Positions 16,487 through 24,725 of a DNA stretch of 64,000 bases are shown piece by piece (position 1 is the stretch's first letter; each line of letters opens with the position of its first letter). Source of the stretch: Anaerococcus sp. (GTDB lineage: Bacteria; Bacillota; Clostridia; Tissierellales; Peptoniphilaceae). The translations under genes were made by a program, and so were the position numbers. The stretch lies in the NCBI RefSeq assembly GCF_030825785.1, contig NZ_JAPJPG010000001.1, positions 1 through 64,000 on the forward strand, in the 5' to 3' direction. The notes below the pieces were generated by a model. It did not search any database. It had not been told where the DNA came from and saw only the letters and a list, made by a program, of their open reading frames with translations.

Positions 16487-17635
16487 ATGAAAACGCAAAA
16501 CAGTGAGAGAGTTCACATTGGAATATTCGGTAAGACCAACGCCGGCAAGTCTACCCTCTTAAATTATATGACAGGAACTGATACTGCGATTGTATCGGAA
16601 GTTGCTGGAACTACGACAGATCCAGTAAGAAAAGCCATGGAGATAACAGACTTTGGTCCGGTCCTTTTCATAGATACGGCTGGAGTGTTTGATAAAAGTG
16701 TTCTCGGCAGTAAGAGAATTGCCAAAAGTCTAGCTATAATAGATAAGTGCGATATCTTTATATACTGCTTAAGCCTTGATGAAGATTTTGAAATCTTAAA
16801 GGAAATAAAAAAGAAAAATAAGCCAATAATCTATGTAGCAGGCAAGCAAGATAGGGATGAAGGGGCTAAGATTTACGAAAAATACAAGGCTCTCTCCCCT
16901 ATCCCAATCGATGTGATAAATAAGGATGACAGGCTAAAGATCTTCGCTAAGATAAAAAATCTTTACAAAAAAGAAGACCTAACCATCACCAGAAATCTCG
17001 TAAATAGCGGTGATGTAGTCCTTCTAGTAATCCCACAGGATAAGGCGGCCCCAAAGGGAAGGCTCATCAAGCCTCAGGTTATGACTATAAGAGAGCTTAT
17101 AGATAAGAAGGCTACTTCCATAGCTTGTGACCTCGATAGCCTAGAAAACACACTAAAGGCCTTAAAGGATAAGCCAGACCTTGTAATCTGTGACTCACAG
17201 GTTTTTAAGGAAACAAAAGATCTACTAGAAGAAGGAACAAGACTTACTAGCTTCTCCATTCTATTTTCTGCCTTTAAGGGAGACTTAGACTATTTTATAG
17301 ATTCTGTAAAAAGACTTGATAGGCCTTTAGAAAAAATACTAATATCAGAAGCCTGCACCCATCCTCCAATCGATGAGGACATAGGAACCGTCAAGATTCC
17401 AAAGATGTTAAAGAAAAAATATCCAGAGCTTAAAATAGAATTTAATAGGGGCGATGATCCAATCGACTACGACAAATATGACCTAATCATATCTTGTGGT
17501 GCTTGTATGTTCAATAGGACTACCATGCTAAGCAAGGTATCTGAGGCCAAGAAAAGAAATATCCCTATGACCAATTACGGCATAACCATAGCCTATCTTA
17601 AGGGAATCCTCGAAGACGTATCTTTGCCAGAATAA
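16487..17635 (+). CDS. hydF: FeFe-hydrogenase maturation GTPase HydF
   Basis: A 382-residue scaffold GTPase that receives the diiron subcluster and delivers it to HydA. GTPase motifs: G1 GKTNAGKST (about 15-23), switch and G3 DTAGV, and an AGKQD G4. The C-terminal cluster region has EACTHPP and ISCGACMFN. In many HydF proteins the second part reads HCxxC; here the residue before the first Cys is Ser. The Cys ligands are kept, so the protein should work. Directly downstream of hydG. Confidence 0.95.
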   Translation: MKTQNSERVHIGIFGKTNAGKSTLLNYMTGTDTAIVSEVAGTTTDPVRKAMEITDFGPVLFIDTAGVFDKSVLGSKRIAKSLAIIDKCDIFIYCLSLDEDFEILKEIKKKNKPIIYVAGKQDRDEGAKIYEKYKALSPIPIDVINKDDRLKIFAKIKNLYKKEDLTITRNLVNSGDVVLLVIPQDKAAPKGRLIKPQVMTIRELIDKKATSIACDLDSLENTLKALKDKPDLVICDSQVFKETKDLLEEGTRLTSFSILFSAFKGDLDYFIDSVKRLDRPLEKILISEACTHPPIDEDIGTVKIPKMLKKKYPELKIEFNRGDDPIDYDKYDLIISCGACMFNRTTMLSKVSEAKKRNIPMTNYGITIAYLKGILEDVSLPE

Positions 17636-17639
17636 AATA

Positions 17640-17678
17640 GACCTAAAAGCTTTTACTTGTACTTAAGGCTTTTAGGTC
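17640..17678. terminator. Bidirectional terminator between hydF and hydE
   Basis: GACCTAAAAGC pairs with GCTTTTAGGTC (11 bp), ending in a T-rich tract, between two converging genes. Confidence 0.8.
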
Positions 17679-17683
17679 TTTTC

Positions 17684-18727
17684 TTATGAGTATTTTCTTG
17701 TTTTCTTATCGTAGGTTATTACATCTCCCCTGTCGGTTACGATTTCGTATCCTGCATTTTTTATCCTAAGTTCAAGGCATGACCTGCATTCTGCCGCCTC
17801 ATCTCCTGTACAGATTTTATTATCATAGAGAGAGTATTTCTCCCTAACCATGGTTGGTGAAAGATTAGGCATTAGGACATTGGCCCCTGCTTGAAGACCT
17901 CTTTCTCTTCCCAAGGGATTGATTGTTCCTAGGGCAGTTGTAGCCGGTATTAGGGCATAAGGGAAAAGAATCCTAAGGATTGAGACAAGTCTTAGGGTCA
18001 TCTCAAATGATCCATTAGGAAAGTCCCTGAAGGGAGTGTCATGCTGGGTCATATAAGGACCAATTCCAATCATGGCAGGCTCCAGCTCTTCTAGGAATCT
18101 CAAGTCCTTTATAATATCTTCTGTTCTTTGGTAGGGAGATCCCACCATAAAGCCTCCTCCAACTTGAAAGCCAATTTCTTTTAAGTCTCTTAGGGCTTGT
18201 CTCCTACTTTCAAAGCTCATAGTTTCTGGGTGAAGCCTCGAGTAATGGTCCTTGTCTGAAGTCTCCTGCCTTAGAAGATATCTATCGGCTCCAACCTCAA
18301 ACAATTTCTTATAAGATGCGTAAGATCTTTCTCCCAAAGATAGGGTGATGGCCACATCATCGTGGAGATTTTTGATCTTTTTTACAATGTCAATGAACAT
18401 ATCATCTGTGAAATGACCATCCTCACCTCCCTGGAGGACAAAAGTCCTGTATCCAAGCTTATAGCCAAGGTCTGCACAAGCTAGAATCTCTTCTTCGCTA
18501 AGCCTATATCTTTCGACCTTGTCGTTGGACTTTCTTATTCCACAATAGTAACAATCGTTCTTGCATATATTTGAAAACTCTATTAGACCCCTGACAAAGA
18601 CCTTATCTCCATAGATTTCTTTTCTAATAGCATCTGCCTTCTTGTTAAGCTCATCTGTGAGGGATTCGTCTTCTATCCATCTTTTTAGAGTTTCGTCATC
18701 GTAGTGTTTGTTATTCTTAAGTTCCAT
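17684..18727 (-). CDS. hydE: FeFe-hydrogenase maturase HydE (radical SAM)
   Basis: A 347-residue radical SAM enzyme completing the HydEFG set; it processes an Fe-Cys(CO)2CN precursor made by HydG. The SAM-cluster cysteines are Cys55, Cys59 and Cys62 (NICKNDCYYCGIRK). The body (LRQETSDKDHY, GGGFMVGSPYQRTEDI) follows BioB/HydE. A later C...CRSC group (about 305-320) may bind the accessory cluster of some HydE proteins. It converges on hydG-hydF instead of sharing their operon and sits 6 bases after a small Cys-rich gene. Confidence 0.95.
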   Translation of the reverse strand: MELKNNKHYDDETLKRWIEDESLTDELNKKADAIRKEIYGDKVFVRGLIEFSNICKNDCYYCGIRKSNDKVERYRLSEEEILACADLGYKLGYRTFVLQGGEDGHFTDDMFIDIVKKIKNLHDDVAITLSLGERSYASYKKLFEVGADRYLLRQETSDKDHYSRLHPETMSFESRRQALRDLKEIGFQVGGGFMVGSPYQRTEDIIKDLRFLEELEPAMIGIGPYMTQHDTPFRDFPNGSFEMTLRLVSILRILFPYALIPATTALGTINPLGRERGLQAGANVLMPNLSPTMVREKYSLYDNKICTGDEAAECRSCLELRIKNAGYEIVTDRGDVITYDKKTRKYS

Positions 18728-18733
18728 ATAGAT

Positions 18734-19015
18734 TTATTTACTCTTCTTTTTCTCTTTATCTTTTTTCTTCTTGTCTTTTTTCTTTTTCTTGGATTCATTT
18801 GCCTTAATAGCCTTTTTTTCGACCTTTTTCATAAATTCATCAGAGTCTTTTACCTTAACAAATTTTGACTTAATCTCTCCAAAGGATGTATCTTTCTGCC
18901 CCTTCTTGCAATGACCAATACAGCCTGTCTTTAGTTTGAATCCATATTCGTCGCTAAGTTTTTCTAGCTTATCTATATCAACGTTTGAGCATTTTTTGCA
19001 CACTTTTACTTTCAT
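18734..19015 (-). CDS. Small Cys-rich protein with thioredoxin-like Fe-S pattern and Lys tail
   Basis: A 93-residue protein. The first ~60 residues have VCKKCSN at the start and TGCIGHCKKG near residue 31, a CxxC...CxxxC arrangement like small thioredoxin-fold [2Fe-2S] proteins (DUF1450/NuoE-like). The last ~25 residues are almost only Lys, Asp, Ser and Glu. The gene lies 6 bases upstream of hydE and is likely co-transcribed, so a role in electron or iron-sulfur supply to HydE is an attractive inference. The exact family is not certain. Confidence 0.55.
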   Translation of the reverse strand: MKVKVCKKCSNVDIDKLEKLSDEYGFKLKTGCIGHCKKGQKDTSFGEIKSKFVKVKDSDEFMKKVEKKAIKANESKKKKKDKKKKDKEKKKSK

Positions 19016-19027
19016 AAAAACTCCTAT

Positions 19028-19067
19028 AAAAAAATCAGGAGACTCTTGCGAGATTGCAACAGCCTCC
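19028..19067 (-). terminator. Terminator of the thioesterase operon
   Basis: Minus-strand stem GGAGGCTGTTGC/GCAAGAGTCTCC (11 of 12 pairs) followed by seven T (19028-19034). Confidence 0.8.
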
Positions 19068-19162
19068 TTGGGTTTGGTAAAATAAATTCACTAATAATAT
19101 ACTGCTGTTACTCATATTTGCAAACAGGATCTAGCTTGTATATTCTTTAAATTTTAATAATC

Positions 19163-19777
19163 CTAGTCCCTAAAAAGCTTGTAGGGAAACTTGGATTTTT
19201 TGACTCTTATAATATAATCTTCCAAGTCTTTCTTAAGTTTAGGGAGGAAATATTCTTCTAATTCATAATATCTTTCCCTAAAATTAGCTGGATAGTATTC
19301 ATCTAAGAAAAGATCCATCCCTTTCTTAAGTCCTACAAAGTTCTCATCAAATATCATATAAAGATACTGGACTAGATAGTCATAGTCTGTGTACTCATAA
19401 CTATATAAGAAATTTCTTAAAAATTCCTTCTCTTTTGGATCTAGGTCGTAAATATCTTTGTAAAGCTCTAAGTTCTTTAGGGGAAAGCTCTGGCTTATGG
19501 CAACCTTCGCTGGAAAATAATATGAATCAGCCCTAAGGATCTTGAATCCTTCTAGAAATTCATTTTTACAAGCAGAAGACTTGCCAATCTGAGCAAGTGA
19601 GGCAGAAGCTAGGGCTATATCTGGATCAAGTCCCAAGTCTTTAGCCATTTTTTCTGCAGTTTTTCCGCAAAGCCAGGATTTAATAATCCACCTATCAGAC
19701 TTATCCCTAAAGGCTTTTTCTAAATAATCTATTATCTTGTCCTTGTTGGGAATATTCCCATATCCTTCTTTATACAT
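19163..19777 (-). CDS. Degenerate HD-like protein, function unknown
   Basis: A 204-residue protein. Residues 35-70 (SWLCGKTAEKMAKDLGLDPD, then IALASASLAQIGKS) follow the pattern of HD phosphohydrolases: H...VA..A..LG...E.A..AALLHDIGK. However, the metal-binding His and the HD pair are replaced (Cys/Gly and Gln-Ile), so it should be catalytically dead or a different fold. The rest is rich in Tyr and Phe. It overlaps the thioesterase gene by 8 bases and is surely co-translated. No function can be assigned. Confidence 0.6.
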   Translation of the reverse strand: MYKEGYGNIPNKDKIIDYLEKAFRDKSDRWIIKSWLCGKTAEKMAKDLGLDPDIALASASLAQIGKSSACKNEFLEGFKILRADSYYFPAKVAISQSFPLKNLELYKDIYDLDPKEKEFLRNFLYSYEYTDYDYLVQYLYMIFDENFVGLKKGMDLFLDEYYPANFRERYYELEEYFLPKLKKDLEDYIIRVKKSKFPYKLFRD

Positions 19778-20465
19778 CTAATCTCATCTTTCCATAAGCG
19801 TAGGTCTTAGCGGACTCCTCTTCTAGGGCAAAGGAGAATTCATCTTTCGATTTTTTACCTAAGGCCCTTACGCCTTTTTTATTTCTAATTTCATTTCTGT
19901 AAACTAATTTGATATAGCCTATGTCTTTAGCAAAGACATCCGAAAGTTCATTGATATAGTCAAAGTAAACTGCATTATTTACATGGAAATTTGTATCTAT
20001 ATCTGCCTTTCTAATTTGTATATCCTTGATATAGTCAAGGTCTTTTTCTAGTTTTACGTCGTAAGAAATAAATACTTCCTCTTCCCTGCCATAGGCCTTT
20101 ACTAGCTCATCAAGGATTTTCACCGGACGAAGCCTATCTATATCCATCAATAAAAACACCGACTTAGCTAGGGCAAGAATTTCTCCATTCTTTTCTACCA
20201 CAAAATCCCTATAGGCATAAAACCTATTCATATGGGTGGGTATGGTTGTGATTTCTATCTTATCATCAAGCTTTACGTGTTTTTTGATATCTATCTCCCA
20301 CGAATAAGCAATCCATCTGAACTTTTCCATATCGATATCTTTTTCGAGAATACTTGCTTGCTCGAAGCTAACATCAAACATCAAACTTGCTAGATTTCTC
20401 ATGGTCAAATAGCCATAGCGGTCACAGAACATATGTCCTATAGAATATTTTTTCTTATATTTCAT
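19770..20465 (-). CDS. Acyl-ACP thioesterase (FatA/FatB-like)
   Basis: A 231-residue double hotdog thioesterase releasing fatty acids from acyl carrier protein. The N-half holds WIAYSWEIDI and 'ITTIPTHMNRFYAYRDF', the strand pattern of plant-type and clostridial thioesterases. The C-half has IRKADIDTNFHVNNAVYFDY, which carries the catalytic Asp/Asn/His cluster. The last hotdog is short. It lies 8 bases after mgtE and overlaps the degenerate HD gene. Free fatty acids may feed exogenous lipid needs or regulation; that part is inference. Confidence 0.9.
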   Translation of the reverse strand: MKYKKKYSIGHMFCDRYGYLTMRNLASLMFDVSFEQASILEKDIDMEKFRWIAYSWEIDIKKHVKLDDKIEITTIPTHMNRFYAYRDFVVEKNGEILALAKSVFLLMDIDRLRPVKILDELVKAYGREEEVFISYDVKLEKDLDYIKDIQIRKADIDTNFHVNNAVYFDYINELSDVFAKDIGYIKLVYRNEIRNKKGVRALGKKSKDEFSFALEEESAKTYAYGKMRLDV

Positions 20466-20473
20466 AATTCTTC

Positions 20474-21844
20474 CTACAATGGTGCTACATCCATAAACAT
20501 TTGAGCTATGTTAAAGTAAACTATTAGGCCCAAGGAATCCACTATAGTCGTGATAAGAGGACTTGCCATTATAGCAGGGTCTGCTCCAAGTCTTTTAGCA
20601 ATTATAGGAAGAAGAGATCCCACCACCTTGGCAGTAACAACTATAAAGAAAAGTGTAACAGAAACCATAAGGGCAATCTCAATTCCTACCTTATCAAATA
20701 AATAGCATTTGAAAAATCCTACCATGGCTAAAAATAGGCCACAGACCATTCCAATCCTACATTCCTTCCAAACGACCTTGGCCCAATCGGATAATTCAAT
20801 ATCCTTTGTGGCCATGGCACGGATTACAAGGGTTGAGGTCTGACTTCCAGCGTTTCCTCCAGAGTCGGTTAACATCGGTATAAACATATTAAGAGCAATT
20901 ATAGACTTAATAACCGCCTCGTAGTTTTTAAGTATACTTGAGGTAAAAGCAGATGAGATCATAAGAAACATCAGCCAGGGAATCCTGTTTTTGGCAAGGT
21001 CCCAAACACTCATCTTGCTATATTCTTCCTCTTCCGGTGTAGTAGCTGCCATGATTTGGAAGTCTTCTGTAGCTTCTTGCTCGATTATCCACATGATGTC
21101 ATCTACTGTGATAATTCCTACAAGCCTATCTTCCTTATCTACTACTGGTAGGGCGGTGAAGCCGTATTTTTGGAAGGCCCTAGCTACGTCTTCTTGGTCG
21201 TCGTCTGTCCTAACTGTGATTACATCCTCATAGAGAAGAGTCGATATTAGAGTCTCCCCATCACTTGTGACGAGATTTCTCAAAGACACATAGCCTAAAA
21301 GCTTTTTGGTAGAATCTGTAACATAGCAGGTATAGACGGTGACCTTGTTATTGCCAACCTTTTTTATAGTCTGTAGAGCCTCTTTTACAGTCATTGTTAT
21401 CTTAAGCTCCACAAATTCTGGAGTCATCAGGCTCGCTGCAGAATCTTCTGGAAACTTAAGATATTGGTTTACTTTCTTTCTCTTTTCTATATCGGTATTT
21501 CTTAGAATTTTTTGAACGACAGAAGCTGGCATCTCCTCTAGGGTGTCGATCATATCGTCAAAGTCTAGTTGGCCCAAAAGCGAATGAAATTCCGTATCAT
21601 TTAGACCCTTTTTTATCTTATCCTTATCTTCTGGACGAAGCTCTGCAAAAACTTCTATGGCATCTTCCTTTTTAAGGAGCCTAAAGACTATTAAGGCATC
21701 CTCAGCACCTAGGGTCGATATGAATTCTTCTATGTCGACAGGATTTGTCCTTCTTAAAAGCTTTGAAAGATTGGTCCCATCACGCTTTTCTAGAAGTGAA
21801 TTTAACTCTTCTACTCTTTTTGAATAATCAGCATAGTTTTGCAT
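20474..21844 (-). CDS. mgtE: Magnesium transporter MgtE
   Basis: A 456-residue Mg2+ channel. In order: N domain of helical repeats (1-135), two CBS domains (about 135-260, with SLMTPEFVELKITMTV and VGIITVDDIMWI) that sense Mg2+, a plug helix, and five membrane helices from about 290. FIPMLTDSGGNAGSQTSTLV forms the pore-lining region. It starts directly at the stop of the S41 protease gene. No Mg2+ riboswitch precedes it, so control is probably only at the protein level. Confidence 0.96.
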   Translation of the reverse strand: MQNYADYSKRVEELNSLLEKRDGTNLSKLLRRTNPVDIEEFISTLGAEDALIVFRLLKKEDAIEVFAELRPEDKDKIKKGLNDTEFHSLLGQLDFDDMIDTLEEMPASVVQKILRNTDIEKRKKVNQYLKFPEDSAASLMTPEFVELKITMTVKEALQTIKKVGNNKVTVYTCYVTDSTKKLLGYVSLRNLVTSDGETLISTLLYEDVITVRTDDDQEDVARAFQKYGFTALPVVDKEDRLVGIITVDDIMWIIEQEATEDFQIMAATTPEEEEYSKMSVWDLAKNRIPWLMFLMISSAFTSSILKNYEAVIKSIIALNMFIPMLTDSGGNAGSQTSTLVIRAMATKDIELSDWAKVVWKECRIGMVCGLFLAMVGFFKCYLFDKVGIEIALMVSVTLFFIVVTAKVVGSLLPIIAKRLGADPAIMASPLITTIVDSLGLIVYFNIAQMFMDVAPL

Positions 21845-23050
21845 CTATTCACCCATTTGATCTAAGAGGACTTCGAGGGCCTTTTTGAATTGATCATCCT
21901 TTGAGAAGTTCTTCCTTGAAATCTCAAGAGATTCTTCACTATTTTCTACTTCGATATCTGGCTCTACTCCGACCTTATTGATTTTTGCACCTGATGGTGT
22001 GTGGTATTCGCTTATTGTAATCTTAGCCCCTGACCCATCATCTAATGGGAAAAGTTTCTGTACAATTCCCTTACCAAAAGTCTTCTTACCGATAATCTTA
22101 GCCCTATCTCTATCTTTAAGTGCTCCAGATAAGATTTCGCTTGCTGAAGCAGAGTTTTCATTTACTAGGACTGTCATTGGGATATCGTCTTTTTCTTCGT
22201 CACTTTCTTCAGTGATTACTTCTCCCTTCTTATCTTCTGTAGTAACTATTACTCCCTTATCTAGGAATTTATCTGCTATATCGAGGCAAACGTCAAGAGA
22301 TCCACCAGGATTGTTCCTAAGGTCTAAGACAAGCCCTTCCATACCATTATCCTTTAGCTTCTTATAAGAATCCTCGAAGTCTTCTCCTGTTACATCATCA
22401 AAGGATTTGATATGGATGTAGCCGATTTTCTTATCTTTTTCCTCAATGATACTTTCATCAATAGTATCGACTTTGACATCACGTCTTGCGACTTCCATAT
22501 CTATATCTTTGAAGTTCTTGCCATCTTCTTCCATTCTTCTAACAGTGATTTTGACATTAGTATCTTCCTCACCTTTCATAATAGCGACAGCTTCTTCCAT
22601 TTGATCTGCGGAATATTCCTTACCTTCGACCTTAATTATATAATCTCCTTCCTTAAGACCAGCTTCAGAAGCAGGAGATCCGTCGAAGACTTGAACGACT
22701 TTGATAAAGCCTTCTTTGCTCGCTTGAACCAAAACTCCAATTCCCTTATATCTTCCATCAAGATTTTCCATAAGCTTGGAAAACTCATCCTTGCTATAAT
22801 ATTGGGTGTAAGGGTCGCCAAGATTGGCAAACATTCCCTTAAGAGATCCTTCATAGAGATCTTCTTTTTCATAATCAAAGAGGTAGTTCTTATCAAGTAA
22901 GCTCTCTAGCATATGCATATCTTCGATATGCGCTTGGTCTTCACTCTTATTTGTAGCGTTTAAATCACGATTTAGGCCAACAACATAGCCTGTAAAACCA
23001 ACTCCTGCCGTTAGGACAAGAGCCAATATAACTTTTCCAATTTTTTTCAT
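21845..23050 (-). CDS. S41-family C-terminal processing protease (CtpA-like)
   Basis: A 401-residue membrane-anchored serine protease. An N-terminal hydrophobic segment (6-26) is followed by the PDZ domain (about 100-170, FDGSPASEAGLKEGDYI) and the catalytic domain. The Ser/Lys dyad is Ser302 (NENSASASEIL) and Lys327 (KKTFGKG), at the expected 25-residue spacing. A 'GxxxLDLRNNPGG' strand is present. It acts outside the membrane on surface or secreted proteins. Its stop abuts the mgtE start, so the two are one operon. Confidence 0.95.
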   Translation of the reverse strand: MKKIGKVILALVLTAGVGFTGYVVGLNRDLNATNKSEDQAHIEDMHMLESLLDKNYLFDYEKEDLYEGSLKGMFANLGDPYTQYYSKDEFSKLMENLDGRYKGIGVLVQASKEGFIKVVQVFDGSPASEAGLKEGDYIIKVEGKEYSADQMEEAVAIMKGEEDTNVKITVRRMEEDGKNFKDIDMEVARRDVKVDTIDESIIEEKDKKIGYIHIKSFDDVTGEDFEDSYKKLKDNGMEGLVLDLRNNPGGSLDVCLDIADKFLDKGVIVTTEDKKGEVITEESDEEKDDIPMTVLVNENSASASEILSGALKDRDRAKIIGKKTFGKGIVQKLFPLDDGSGAKITISEYHTPSGAKINKVGVEPDIEVENSEESLEISRKNFSKDDQFKKALEVLLDQMGE

Positions 23051-23208
23051 ATAGCCTCCATAATATATACTATACTATATCACAAAATGGGTAAGAATAC
23101 ATATAAGAATCAAAACAAATTAATTTTTAAGAAAGATTAGAAAGATGCTGAAAGCTCAATGGCTATATGGTATAATAATGAAGAATAGAACTAGAAAAAG
23201 GAGTTTTT

Positions 23209-23418
23209 ATGGAAATGAATGATCTTTAAAATAGAAAACTGCTAATGGCTATCGTTAATGTTCGTTTTAGGAATCGACCATAACCAAACAAATGTATGAA
23301 ATTCTTACGAAACTAGTCAAGAGGAAAACTAAAGAAAATATACTAAGATGCTTTTAAACAGTTGAAGAATACTTACAATGATAAGATAAGAGCTTAACTA
23401 GAAAATCTGCTACGGTAA
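23209..23418 (+). pseudogene. Probable decayed gene with intact start signals
   Basis: An extended -10 (TGGTATAAT, about 23168-23176) and AAAGGAG lead to ATG 23209, but the frame stops after six codons. The same frame continues with protein-like sequence (NRKLLMAIVNVRFRNRP, DAFKQLKNTYNDKIRA) interrupted by five TAA/TAG codons. All five could derive from CAA/CAG. It is most simply a gene remnant; the family is not recognised. The rest of 23051-23481 holds nothing else I can name. Confidence 0.35.
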
Positions 23419-23481
23419 TCAAAAAATCTAAGCAAATCTCGGAAAAATACAGAACGAATTAAATAAGAAAAGGGAGAAAAA

Positions 23482-24015
23482 ATGATTAAGAAAAAAATAC
23501 TAGCCATAATATTTACAATAAATTTTGCTTTTCTAGCAATAGTCCCAGGTTTTAATAACATATCTCCAGTAAGCATAAGCTATGCAGCTGAAGACGATAT
23601 AACAATTCAAAGACAACAATTACAAGAAGGAGTTAATGATAGCAAAAATATTTTCTCATCTAAAGCATATGGAATAATAAACAAAGAAAGCCTAAAGAAA
23701 GAATATAACCAAGCCTTAGAATATGCTAAATCAGTCCTAAACAATAATAACGCAAGCTATGAGGAGCTTAGAAATGCTACAATCGGACTTAATAACGCTA
23801 AGAATAATCTAAAAGAATATGGTAAGAAAGTGCTAGCAGTCCAAGAATTAAAATACACTATTGAAGAGCAAAAAATCACTATAAAAGCAATTGAGTATTT
23901 AATGAACGAACATCCTGCTATAGCTCGCACAATTGGCGATAAAGCAAATGACCTACTAAGTAGAAGTAATGATATTATAGCAAGAGCAGAAAGTATAATT
24001 AGCCAATTTGAATAA
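23482..24015 (+). CDS. Secreted helical protein, FIVAR-like
   Basis: A 177-residue exported protein. A signal peptide (1-36) has a likely cut after SYA/AED. The mature part is all-helical; residues 70-115 (YNQALEYAKSVLNNNNASYE, then ELRNATIGLNNAKNNL) follow the FIVAR repeat pattern found in sugar-binding and adhesion proteins of Gram-positive surfaces. It has no lipobox, LPXTG or membrane anchor, so it would be released. AAAAGGGAG precedes the ATG. It is a single gene with its own terminator. Confidence 0.6.
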   Translation: MIKKKILAIIFTINFAFLAIVPGFNNISPVSISYAAEDDITIQRQQLQEGVNDSKNIFSSKAYGIINKESLKKEYNQALEYAKSVLNNNNASYEELRNATIGLNNAKNNLKEYGKKVLAVQELKYTIEEQKITIKAIEYLMNEHPAIARTIGDKANDLLSRSNDIIARAESIISQFE

Positions 24016-24031
24016 GTTATCTGAGTGAGAT

Positions 24032-24052
24032 CGGCCAACATGGCCGTTTTTT
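24032..24052 (+). terminator. Terminator of the secreted protein gene
   Basis: CGGCC/GGCCG stem with a five-base loop and six T. Confidence 0.85.
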
Positions 24053-24128
24053 CTTTGTATACTTGCATTAAGTTAGCTTTCTGGTTAAATATATAAGCAA
24101 TTTACTTAAGGAAGATAAAGGGGGATTT

Positions 24129-24686
24129 TTGGATACAGCATCATTGTTAATCTTGTCAGTTGGCCTTGCCATGGATGCTTTTGCCGCAAGTATCTGCAAG
24201 GGCTTATCTGAAAAGACACATTCTATAAAAAACAGTTTGTCGGTTGGTTTTTGTTTTGGCTTTTTCCAGGCCTTTATGCCAGTTATTAGCTTCTTGTTAG
24301 GAAGAAGATTTGCTAGCGCTATCAAGGCAATTGATCATTGGATAGCCTTTTTCTTGCTTCTAATCTTAGGACTTGAGATGATAAAAGAATCGAGAAATGC
24401 CTATTGTGAGGTCAACCGTGGCTTTGACTTTCTTTCCCTATCAAAGATGGGAGTTGCAACCTCTATTGATGCCCTAGCAGTAGGAGTAGGACTTGCCTTT
24501 TTAAATATAGATATAGTAAAGTCTGCATCTACAATAGGAATTGTAACTGCCCTACTTTCAGTTATAGGCTTTAAGATTGGATCAAAACTTGGTATGAAGA
24601 GTAAGCAGATAGCAGAGCTTACAGGAGGAATAATCCTCATAGGTCTTGGAACTAAGATTTTAATCGAACACTTATTTTTACAATAA
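24129..24686 (+). CDS. mntP: Manganese efflux pump MntP
   Basis: A 185-residue membrane protein with six helices that exports Mn2+. LSVGLAMDAFAASICKGL (9-26) and the second-half SIDALAVGVGLAF hold the paired Asp residues of the MntP (YebN) family. The start is TTG 24129-24131, placed after AAAGGGGG; no ATG fits. No yybP-ykoY manganese riboswitch is visible upstream. Confidence 0.94.
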   Translation: MDTASLLILSVGLAMDAFAASICKGLSEKTHSIKNSLSVGFCFGFFQAFMPVISFLLGRRFASAIKAIDHWIAFFLLLILGLEMIKESRNAYCEVNRGFDFLSLSKMGVATSIDALAVGVGLAFLNIDIVKSASTIGIVTALLSVIGFKIGSKLGMKSKQIAELTGGIILIGLGTKILIEHLFLQ

Positions 24687-24699
24687 TATCAACCAAAAA

Positions 24700-24717
24700 C
24701 TCCCCTTAACTGGGGAG
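24700..24717. terminator. Bidirectional terminator between mntP and the uracil permease
   Basis: CTCCCC/GGGGAG with a six-base loop, AAAAA before and TTTATTTTT after. Confidence 0.75.
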
Positions 24718-24725
24718 CTTTATTT

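Noticed and set aside
22412..22900. Plus-strand 162-codon frame in the S41 protease gene
   Set aside because: Shadow frame of a gene with intact catalytic dyad and PDZ domain.
24053..24128. Manganese (yybP-ykoY) riboswitch before mntP
   Set aside because: Only about 75 bases are available and no conserved core was seen.
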